From NCBI RefSeq assembly GCF_030269325.1, contig NZ_BSTD01000002.1, positions 868,001 through 932,000 of the forward strand: DNA of 64,000 bases, given 5' to 3'. Shown in pieces: positions 1 through 7,097 of the stretch. Made by a program: the position numbers and the translations under genes. The stretch is from Amycolatopsis sp. NBRC 101858 (GTDB lineage: Bacteria; Actinomycetota; Actinomycetes; Mycobacteriales; Pseudonocardiaceae). The notes beneath the pieces are model-generated. The model made no database searches. It saw only the letters and a list, made by a program, of their open reading frames with translations, and had not been told where the DNA came from. Every line of letters begins with the position of its first letter. Position 1 is the first letter of the stretch.

Positions 1-1370
1 TCCAGCAGATCCAGATGCTGGTCGTGATGACGCTGACGCTGATGGTGTCGGCGCCGATCATGTGCGTCGGCGGGATCATCCTGGCGCTGAACCTGGACGT
101 GCCGCTCTCCTCGCTGCTGCTGGTGATCGTGCCGGTGCTGGCGGTCGCGGTCGGCACGATCATCACCAAGATGCGCCCGGCGTTCCGCCTGATGCAGGAG
201 CGGATCGACAAGATCAACCAGGTGCTGCGCGAGCAGATCATGGGCATCCGCGTCATCCGCGCGTTCGTCCGCGACAAGCACGAGCGCGAGCGCTTCGACG
301 CCGCGAACGACCAGCTGCTCACGGTTTCGCTGCGCGTCGGCAGGCTGATGGCGCTGATGTTCCCGATCGTCATGCTGGTGATGAACGCCTCCAGCGTCGC
401 CGTGCTGTGGTTCGGCGGGCAGCGCATCGACTCCGGCAGCATGCAGATCGGGGCCCTGACGGCGTTCCTGTCCTACCTGCTGCAGATCCTGATGTCGGTC
501 ATGATGGCCACCTTCATGTTCATGATGGTGCCGCGCGCGGAGGTCAGCGCCGAGCGGATCAGCGAGGTGCTCGACACCGAGTCGAGCGTCCGCCTGCCGG
601 TGTCGCCGATCACGCCCGGCGAGGTGCACGGCCACCTCGAGCTCTCCGGTGTCGAGTTCCGCTACCCCGGCGCGGAAAAGCCGGTGCTGTGCGACATCTC
701 GCTGATCGGGCGGCCGGGTGAGACCACCGCCGTGATCGGGTCGACGGGCACCGGCAAGACCACGCTGCTCAACCTGATCCCGCGGCTCATGGACGCCACG
801 AAGGGCACGGTGAAGGTCGACGGCGTAGACGTGCGCGACCTCGACGCGGGCGTGCTCGCCCGGGCGGTCGGGCTCGTGCCGCAGAAGCCGTACCTGTTCG
901 CCGGGACGGTGGCCAGCAACCTGCGCTACGGCAACCCCGACGCCACCGACGAAGAGCTGTGGCACGCGCTGGAAGTGGCCCAGGGCAAGGACTTCGTCGC
1001 GGCGATGCCCGAAGGGCTCGACGCGCCGATCTCCCAGGGCGGCACGAACGTCTCGGGCGGCCAGCGGCAGCGGCTCGCGATCGCGCGGATGCTGGTCCAC
1101 AAGCCGGAGATCTACCTCTTCGACGACTCGTTCTCGGCGCTGGACTACGCGACCGACGCGGCCCTGCGCCGCGCGCTGGTCTCGGAGACCGCCGACGCGA
1201 CGGTGATCATCGTCGCGCAGCGCGTCAGCACCATCCGCGGCGCCGACCGCATCATCGTCCTCGACGAGGGCCGCGTCGTCGGCACCGGCACCCACCACGA
1301 ACTCTTCGACGGCAACGAAACCTACCGGGAGATCGTGCTGTCCCAGCTGACCGAACAGGAGGCGGCGTGA
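1..1370 (+). CDS. ABC exporter half-transporter, first subunit (5' partial)
   Basis: Permease-ATPase half-transporter, cut by the window start: the frame is open at base 3, so the first membrane helices are missing. The visible part has the last membrane helices and then a nucleotide-binding domain from about residue 210 of the 451 counted from the first ATG. Walker A (GSTGTGKTT) is at about 242-250 and the signature VSGGQ near 346. After Walker B the catalytic Glu is Asp (YLFDDSFSALD). That substitution is typical of the non-canonical subunit of heterodimeric exporters such as TM287/288, BmrCD and LmrCD. The downstream half-transporter overlaps it by 4 bases (GTGA), so the two are translationally coupled and probably form one heterodimer in the membrane. 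Substrate unknown; multidrug or lipid export is a guess. Confidence 0.93.
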   Translation, partial: QQIQMLVVMTLTLMVSAPIMCVGGIILALNLDVPLSSLLLVIVPVLAVAVGTIITKMRPAFRLMQERIDKINQVLREQIMGIRVIRAFVRDKHERERFDAANDQLLTVSLRVGRLMALMFPIVMLVMNASSVAVLWFGGQRIDSGSMQIGALTAFLSYLLQILMSVMMATFMFMMVPRAEVSAERISEVLDTESSVRLPVSPITPGEVHGHLELSGVEFRYPGAEKPVLCDISLIGRPGETTAVIGSTGTGKTTLLNLIPRLMDATKGTVKVDGVDVRDLDAGVLARAVGLVPQKPYLFAGTVASNLRYGNPDATDEELWHALEVAQGKDFVAAMPEGLDAPISQGGTNVSGGQRQRLAIARMLVHKPEIYLFDDSFSALDYATDAALRRALVSETADATVIIVAQRVSTIRGADRIIVLDEGRVVGTGTHHELFDGNETYREIVLSQLTEQEAA

Positions 1371-3373
1371 GTACCACGGACGCCAAGCCCGCTGTCACCG
1401 AAGCGGGGGAACGGCCGACCGCCGAGCGGCAGAAGAACACCGGGGCCGCGACCGCCGGGCCCGGCCGGTGGATGGCCGGCGGCGCCCCGCCGGAGAAGGC
1501 CCTCGACTTCAAGGGTTCCCTCAAGCGGCTGCTGCGGATGCTCGCCCCGCAACGGCTCCACCTGATCGGCGTGCTCGTGCTCGGCGCGGCGAGCGTCGCG
1601 CTGACGGTGATCGGGCCGAAGATCCTCGGCCAGGCCACCGACGCGATCCTCGCGGGTGTGCTCGGCAAGCAGGTGCCGCCGGGCGTCACCAAGGAGCAGA
1701 TCGTCGCCGGGCTGCGCGCCCAGGGCAACGGCACGCTCGCCGACATCTACGGCCGCGTCGACCTCGTGCCCGGCGTGGGCATCGACTTCGACAAGGTCGG
1801 GCAGATCCTGCTGACCGTGCTGGCGCTGTTCGTCATCGCGTCGTTCTTCGGGCTCATCCAGGCCCGGCTGACGACCACCCTGGTGCAGAACGCGGTGTAC
1901 CGGCTGCGCCAGGACGTCGAGGACAAGTTCGCCCGGCTGCCGCTGAAGTACTTCGACCGCCAGCCGCGCGGCGAGGTCCTTTCCCGCGTCACCAACGACA
2001 TCGACAACCTGGCGATGTCGCTGCAGCAGACGCTGTCGCAGATCGTCTCGTCGCTGCTGACGGTGATCGGCGTGCTGATCATGATGTTCCTGATCTCGCC
2101 GCTGCTGGCGCTGATCGCGCTGCTGACCGTGCCGCTCTCGGCGGTCGTGGCGGCGAAGATCGGGAAGCGGGCGCAGCCGAACTTCATCAAGCAGTGGTCG
2201 ACGACCGGGAAGCTCAACGCACACGTCGAGGAGATGTACACCGGGCACTCGCTGGTCAAGGTGTTCGGCCGCCGCGACGAGTCCGCGGCGATCTTCGACA
2301 AGCAGAACGAAACGCTGTACGAAGCGAGCTTCCGGGCGCAGTTCATCTCCGGGATGATCCAGCCGGCCATGATGTTCATCGGCAACCTGAGCTACGTGCT
2401 GGTGGCGGTGATCGGTGCGCTGCGCGTCGCGTCGGGCAGCCTGACGCTCGGCGAGGTCCAGGCGTTCATCCAGTACTCGCGCCAGTTCAGCCAGCCGGTC
2501 ACGCAGATCGCCAGCATGGCGAACCTGCTGCAGTCCGGCGTCGCCTCGGCCGAGCGGGTGTTCGCGCTCCTCGACGCCGAGGAGCAGGCACCGGAGCCGG
2601 CCGACCCGGAGCGGCCGTCCGACATCCGGGGGCGCGTCGAGTTCCAGGACGTCTCGTTCCGCTACCTGCCGGACAAGCCGCTCATCGACGACCTGTCGCT
2701 GACGGTCGAACCCGGCCAGACGGTGGCGATCGTCGGCCCGACCGGGGCCGGCAAGACGACGCTGGTCAACCTGCTCATGCGGTTCTACGAGCTCGACAGC
2801 GGGCGGATCACGCTCGACGGCGTCGACATCGCGAAGATGAACCGCGAGGAGCTGCGCGACCAGACCGGCATGGTGCTGCAGGACGCGTGGCTGTTCGGCG
2901 GCACGATCGCGGAGAACATCGCCTACGGCGCCGACGACCCGACCCGCGAGGAGATCATCGAAGCGGCGACGGCGACGTACGTCGACCGGTTCGTCAGGAC
3001 CCTGCCGGACGGCTACGAGACGGTCCTCGACGACGAGGGCGGCACGGTCAGCGCGGGTGAGAAGCAGCTGATCACGGTGGCGCGGGCGTTCCTGGCCAAG
3101 CCGGTCATCCTCATCCTGGACGAGGCGACCAGCTCGGTCGACACCCGCACCGAGGTGCTCATCCAGCGGGCGATGAACGAGCTGCGCACCGGCCGCACCA
3201 GCTTCGTCATCGCGCACCGGCTCTCCACGATCCGGGACGCCGACGTGATCCTGGTGATGGAGCACGGCCAGATCGTCGAGCACGGCGACCACGAAACGCT
3301 GCTGGGCAGCGGTGGCGCTTACGCGCGGCTGTACGCGGCGCAGTTCGCCGAGGCCATGGCCGAGACGGACTGA
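1367..3373 (+). CDS. ABC exporter half-transporter, second subunit
   Basis: Fused membrane domain and ATPase, 668 residues from GTG 1367, which overlaps the previous stop as GTGA. A longer in-frame extension upstream lies inside the first gene and is rejected. A basic, disordered N-terminus of about 55 residues precedes TM1. An insert of about 50 residues sits between the first two helices. Walker A (GPTGAGKTT) is near 456-464 and canonical Walker B with catalytic Glu (ILILDEATSS) near 581-590. The signature is atypical, SAGEKQ instead of SGGQ. The degenerate site of the heterodimer would therefore combine the Asp-type Walker B of the partner with this altered signature, exactly as in known asymmetric exporters. 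Transported compound not predictable. Confidence 0.93.
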   Translation: MSTTDAKPAVTEAGERPTAERQKNTGAATAGPGRWMAGGAPPEKALDFKGSLKRLLRMLAPQRLHLIGVLVLGAASVALTVIGPKILGQATDAILAGVLGKQVPPGVTKEQIVAGLRAQGNGTLADIYGRVDLVPGVGIDFDKVGQILLTVLALFVIASFFGLIQARLTTTLVQNAVYRLRQDVEDKFARLPLKYFDRQPRGEVLSRVTNDIDNLAMSLQQTLSQIVSSLLTVIGVLIMMFLISPLLALIALLTVPLSAVVAAKIGKRAQPNFIKQWSTTGKLNAHVEEMYTGHSLVKVFGRRDESAAIFDKQNETLYEASFRAQFISGMIQPAMMFIGNLSYVLVAVIGALRVASGSLTLGEVQAFIQYSRQFSQPVTQIASMANLLQSGVASAERVFALLDAEEQAPEPADPERPSDIRGRVEFQDVSFRYLPDKPLIDDLSLTVEPGQTVAIVGPTGAGKTTLVNLLMRFYELDSGRITLDGVDIAKMNREELRDQTGMVLQDAWLFGGTIAENIAYGADDPTREEIIEAATATYVDRFVRTLPDGYETVLDDEGGTVSAGEKQLITVARAFLAKPVILILDEATSSVDTRTEVLIQRAMNELRTGRTSFVIAHRLSTIRDADVILVMEHGQIVEHGDHETLLGSGGAYARLYAAQFAEAMAETD

Positions 3374-3425
3374 CGCGGGGCCCGGTACTCTGGAAGCTCT
3401 CCAGCGGAAGGGGTACCGGGCACCG

Positions 3426-4496
3426 ATGGCCGACCGGCTCGAGGAGTACCGCGGCAAGCGCGGGAAGGACCGCACCCCCGAACCCTGGCCCGACGGTCCG
3501 CCGGAACCGGGCGGCAACGACCTCTTCGTCATCCAGGAGCACCACGCTTCCCGGCTGCACTGGGACTTCCGGCTGGAGCGCGACGGCGTGCTCGTGTCCT
3601 GGGCCGTGCCGCGGGGGCTGCCGCTCGCACCCGGGGTGAACCGGCTCGCGGTGCACACCGAGGACCACCCGATGGAGTACCTCACGTTCGAGGGCGAGAT
3701 CCCGGCGGGCGAGTACGGCGGCGGCCGGATGACCGTGTGGGACACCGGGAAGTACGAGACCCTGCACTGGAACGACCACAAGGTCGAGGTCGTCTTCCAC
3801 GGCGAGCGGGCGCGCGGCAAGTACCTGTTCCTCAACCGGCACAACGTCGACGACGCCCGCGACTGGATGTTGCGGCGCCTCGACCCGGCCGAGCCGGGGC
3901 ACGAGGACGCACCGGAGTTCGTCGAGCCGATGACGGCGATCCCGGGCGAGCTCCCGGACGACGACGGCGAGTGGGCCTACGAGTTCGCGTGGGGCGGCCT
4001 GCGCACGATGCTGCAGATCTCCGGCGGCCGCGTCATCGCCCACGACGAGACCGGCGCCGACGTCACCGGCCGCTACCCGGACTTCCACAAGCTGGGCGAA
4101 GAGCTCGGCTCGACGGAAGTGCTGCTGGACGGCGAAGTGGTCGTGATCAAGGACGGCAAGCCCTCCCCCGAAGGCCTCGAAGAGCGCCGCCGTGCCGACG
4201 GCAACGCGGCGAAGCGGTTGAAGACGCACTGCCCGGTGTTCTACTTCGCCGCCGACGTCCTGCACCTCGACGGTAAGCCGACGCTTTCCCTGCCGTACAC
4301 CGAGCGCCGCGAGCTGCTGGAGAACCTGCCGGTGGCCGACCGCCACTGGCAGGTCCCCCGCTACTTCCTCGGCGGCGGCGCGGACGTCCTGGGCGCCAGC
4401 GACCAGCACGGCCTGCCGGGAGTGGTCGCGAAGCGCGCGGACAGCGCATACCGCCCCGGCGACGACTCGGGTGATTGGGTTTTCGTCGGGAACTGA
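3426..4496 (+). CDS. LigD-type 3'-phosphoesterase with a degenerate ligase domain
   Basis: 356 residues from ATG 3426, preceded by a GGAAGG-type site. Residues 30-150 match the LigD 3'-phosphoesterase (PE) domain, which trims 3' phosphate or ribonucleotide ends in NHEJ repair. The residues matching the Pseudomonas LigD active site are visible: H39, H45, D47, R49, H81 and Y85. Residues 165-356 match the ATP-dependent ligase nucleotidyltransferase domain, but motif I (normally KxDG) reads AWGG at 188-191, so the AMP-accepting lysine is Ala. Motif IV has Pro for Glu (PGVVAKR), and the protein stops at motif V without an OB fold. Phosphoesterase activity is likely; ligation is not. No Ku or polymerase gene is adjacent. 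Confidence 0.85.
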   Translation: MADRLEEYRGKRGKDRTPEPWPDGPPEPGGNDLFVIQEHHASRLHWDFRLERDGVLVSWAVPRGLPLAPGVNRLAVHTEDHPMEYLTFEGEIPAGEYGGGRMTVWDTGKYETLHWNDHKVEVVFHGERARGKYLFLNRHNVDDARDWMLRRLDPAEPGHEDAPEFVEPMTAIPGELPDDDGEWAYEFAWGGLRTMLQISGGRVIAHDETGADVTGRYPDFHKLGEELGSTEVLLDGEVVVIKDGKPSPEGLEERRRADGNAAKRLKTHCPVFYFAADVLHLDGKPTLSLPYTERRELLENLPVADRHWQVPRYFLGGGADVLGASDQHGLPGVVAKRADSAYRPGDDSGDWVFVGN

Positions 4497-4500
4497 AGCG

Positions 4501-5952
4501 TCAGTGCACCCGCGGGACGGCGGCCAGCTTCCCCCGCCGAGCGTTCTTCAACAGCGACAACGCGACCAGCACGCCGACCGCCCCGATCCCGCCGCACGCG
4601 TACATCCCCGCGTGGAAGCCGTCGAGCGCGCCCGCCGGGCCGGGGGTGGCCGCCGAGTTCACCGCGATGATCGTCGACACCACCGCCACCCCGAGCGCGC
4701 CGCCGACCTGGAACGCCGCCACGTTGATCCCCGAGGCGATGCCCGCGTCGGACGACGTCACCCCGTTCAGCGCCGCCGAGGCCAGGACGACCGGGCCGAT
4801 GCCCAGACCCAGGCCGAACACGACCAGGCCCGGCAGCACGGTCGTCAGGTAGCCGGCCTCAGGTGACAGGCCCGTCAGCAGGAAGCTCCCGACCGCCATC
4901 AGCAGCAGCGCCGTCACCGCGACCGGGCGGAGGCCGCGCCGGGCCAGTGCGGCTTGGCCGGCGTACGCGCCGATCACCGCCACGATCGGCATCGCGGACT
5001 GGCTCAGCCCGAACACGATCGGCGTGTAGCCGAGCACGCCCAGCGCGTACTGCGAAAGCACGACCGACAACCCGTACGCGAGCATCGCCATCAGGGCCGT
5101 CAGCACGTTGCCGCCGACCACGGTGGCCGACCGGAACAACCGGGCGGGCAGCAGCGGGGCCGCCGACCGCCGCTCGACGACGACCGTCGCCGCGACCAGC
5201 ACCAGGAAGACCGCCGTGAGGCCGAGCGTGCGCGAGCTGGTCCAGCCCCACGTGGGCGCCTCGACCAGCACGTACACCAGCAGGCCCAGTGCCGCGGTGG
5301 TGAGCACCGCGCCCGTGACGTCGAAGGTGCGGTGCGCCGAGGGGTCCCGGCTCTCCCGCAGCAGCACCGGGCTCAGCGCCAGCATCAGCGCGGCGACCGG
5401 GACGTTGACGTAGAAGAGGCTCTGCCAGCCGAACCAGTCGAGCAATGCGCCGCCGAGCAGCAGGCCGATCGTGGCGCCCAGCGCGGCGATCCCCGACCAC
5501 GCGGCGAACGCGCGGTTGCGCTCGCGGCCTTCCGGGAAGGTGTCGGTGAGGATCGCCAGTGCCGTCGGTGCCATCAGCGCCGCGGAAATCCCGTGCAGCG
5601 CCCGCGCGGCCAGCAGCAGCGGACCTGCCGTGGCGAGCGCCGAAAGCAGCGACACCAGCAGGAACAGTGCGGTGCCGATCATGAAGAGCTTGCGGCGCCC
5701 GAGCAGGTCCGCGGCCCGGCCGCCGAGCAGCAGCAGGCCACCGAACGTCAGCAGGTTGCCCGAGAGGATCCACTGCGCCTCGACCGGCGAGAGCCCGAGG
5801 TCCGCCGCGATCACCGGCACGCCCATGATCACGGTCTGGGAGTCGAGGATCACCATGAAGTTGGCCGCGCAGAGCAAGATCAGCGCCGCCAGGCGCCGGG
5901 GGTCCGCCGGCCGCGTGGCCGTGTCCGGCCGCGCCGATTCTGCGAGGGTCAT
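4501..5952 (-). CDS. MFS drug exporter, DHA2 (EmrB/QacA) type
   Basis: 483 residues from ATG 5952, chosen because GGGAG lies 8 bases upstream; an alternative ATG at 5964 adds four residues. About 14 hydrophobic segments run end to end, the count expected for the DHA2 family of proton-coupled exporters. The cytoplasmic loop after TM2 has the MFS motif A form (GGRAADLLGRRKLFMIG). A proline/glycine-rich helix near 140-170 resembles the antiporter motif C. It converges with the phosphoesterase gene (4 bases between stops) and has no recognisable adjacent regulator. Substrate unknown. Confidence 0.9.
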   Translation of the reverse strand: MTLAESARPDTATRPADPRRLAALILLCAANFMVILDSQTVIMGVPVIAADLGLSPVEAQWILSGNLLTFGGLLLLGGRAADLLGRRKLFMIGTALFLLVSLLSALATAGPLLLAARALHGISAALMAPTALAILTDTFPEGRERNRAFAAWSGIAALGATIGLLLGGALLDWFGWQSLFYVNVPVAALMLALSPVLLRESRDPSAHRTFDVTGAVLTTAALGLLVYVLVEAPTWGWTSSRTLGLTAVFLVLVAATVVVERRSAAPLLPARLFRSATVVGGNVLTALMAMLAYGLSVVLSQYALGVLGYTPIVFGLSQSAMPIVAVIGAYAGQAALARRGLRPVAVTALLLMAVGSFLLTGLSPEAGYLTTVLPGLVVFGLGLGIGPVVLASAALNGVTSSDAGIASGINVAAFQVGGALGVAVVSTIIAVNSAATPGPAGALDGFHAGMYACGGIGAVGVLVALSLLKNARRGKLAAVPRVH

Positions 5953-6032
5953 CCGCGCTCCCATGCTCGTTCCGCTCGTGCGAACGACCGTACGAACCGG
6001 GATGCGGTGTGCTCATCTCCCCTGCTGCGAGG

Positions 6033-6398
6033 TCAGTCCCGGCGGACCACCACGACCACGCCCGCCATGACGGCCACCGCGCCGGCGACGACGTTGCCGA
6101 CGAGCGCGGCCGTCGACGGCTGCGTCCCGGCCGCCTGCCGCAGCAGCCACGGCGAAAGCGCCGCCCACGCGCCGAGCACCGGGACGACCCAGCCGAGGAA
6201 CCGCAGCCGCCGCGTCGCGGTGCGGGCGATCGCGAGGGCGACCAGGACCACGCCGACGACGGTGTTGCTGAACGCGAGCACGCCCGCCCCGCCGAAACCG
6301 GCGACCCAGGGGGCGAGCACGCAGTAGAGACCGGCGAGCAGGACGAGACCCGCGGCCGCGCCGAGCACGGCGGTGCGCGGGGTGCCGGGCGATTTCAT
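6033..6398 (-). CDS. SPW-repeat small membrane protein
   Basis: 121 residues from ATG 6398, preceded by GGAG; GTG 6404 two codons earlier is an alternative. Four hydrophobic helices are present. The last pair of helices carries SPWLL and the first pair the related APWVA, the signature of the actinobacterial SPW repeat family. Function unknown. It lies alone between the MFS gene and the secreted protein, all on the minus strand. Confidence 0.7.
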   Translation of the reverse strand: MKSPGTPRTAVLGAAAGLVLLAGLYCVLAPWVAGFGGAGVLAFSNTVVGVVLVALAIARTATRRLRFLGWVVPVLGAWAALSPWLLRQAAGTQPSTAALVGNVVAGAVAVMAGVVVVVRRD

Positions 6399-6433
6399 CT
6401 CCACTCCGGAGAAGTACCCCGGCAGTGGCGGCC

Positions 6434-6482
6434 GGTAACCGGGGACTGCCCGCAGCCCTCGAGACGGGCAGGCCCCGTACCG
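6434..6482 (-). terminator. hairpin after the secreted-protein gene
   Basis: An imperfect inverted repeat, with arms GGTAACCGGGGACTGCCCG and CGGGCAGGCCCCGTACC, sits just past the stop of the gene ending at 6487. There is no clear T-run, so it may be an L-shaped actinobacterial terminator. Confidence 0.5.
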
Positions 6483-6486
6483 GCCC

Positions 6487-6996
6487 TCAGCAGCCGCAGG
6501 TGTAGTACGTGATGTCCCAGTGGTTGCCTTCGTCGCAGTAGAGGTTGCCGGAGCCGGCCTTCCACTGCGGGTAGCCGTCCCCGCGCAGCCCGATGTAGCT
6601 GAAGGAGTTCTTGATGTAGTTGTCGATGCAGCTGTTGTGCGAGATGTCCACCTTGTAGCCGTTGTAGTGGCTGTAGGTGCCCGACGCGTGGCCCACCTCG
6701 GTCCCGCCGGTGATGTTGATCGCGCAGCCGCTGGCCCGCTTCAGCGTGATCACGCCGGTGACCGTGGTCTGGTTGATCTGCTCGTAGGACGTGCAGGTCG
6801 AGTTGGACCGCGTGGTGCAGCCCCCGCTCGACGAGTGGGTGACCCCGGCGGCGGACAGCTGCGACGCGGCGGCCGACTGGCTGAGCTTGGTGACCTCGAC
6901 GCTCGCCGACGCCGTGCCGATGGTGGCGAACGCCACCGTCGCGGCCGAAGCGGTCAATCCCACTGCCACGCGCGTGAGCATCCGTTGTCCCGGCAT
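6487..6996 (-). CDS. small secreted Cys-rich protein with M15-like zinc peptidase motifs
   Basis: 169 residues. ATG 6996 is chosen because GGAGG lies 8-9 bases upstream and a clean signal peptide follows (basic MPGQRMLTR, hydrophobic core, cleavage after TASA near residue 32). The mature part has six or more cysteines, suggesting disulfides outside the cell. Two short motifs fit the metal site of the M15 D-Ala-D-Ala peptidase superfamily: H-x2-G-x3-D within SHYNGYKVDIS, and E-x2-H-W within CDEGNHWDI near the C-terminus. I infer a cell-wall peptidase or a related phage-lysin-like fold. Without structure comparison the assignment is tentative; a non-enzymatic secreted protein remains possible. 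Confidence 0.6.
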   Translation of the reverse strand: MPGQRMLTRVAVGLTASAATVAFATIGTASASVEVTKLSQSAAASQLSAAGVTHSSSGGCTTRSNSTCTSYEQINQTTVTGVITLKRASGCAINITGGTEVGHASGTYSHYNGYKVDISHNSCIDNYIKNSFSYIGLRGDGYPQWKAGSGNLYCDEGNHWDITYYTCGC

Positions 6997-7097
6997 GCCT
7001 TGCCTCCTCGGGGTACGACGATCAGAACGGCGGCAGCCAAATCGGGACGGCCATAACTTCGCCAAACGGCGCGGCCGCGGATCCCGGCGGGAGCGGG

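Noticed and set aside
1322..3844. Long open frame antisense to the ABC gene and the phosphoesterase
   Set aside because: Arg/Pro/Ala-rich translation with no family features; open only because of the high GC of the sense genes.
6434..6482. Riboswitch for the secreted protein gene
   Set aside because: The hairpin is downstream, not upstream, of the gene, so a terminator is the simpler reading.
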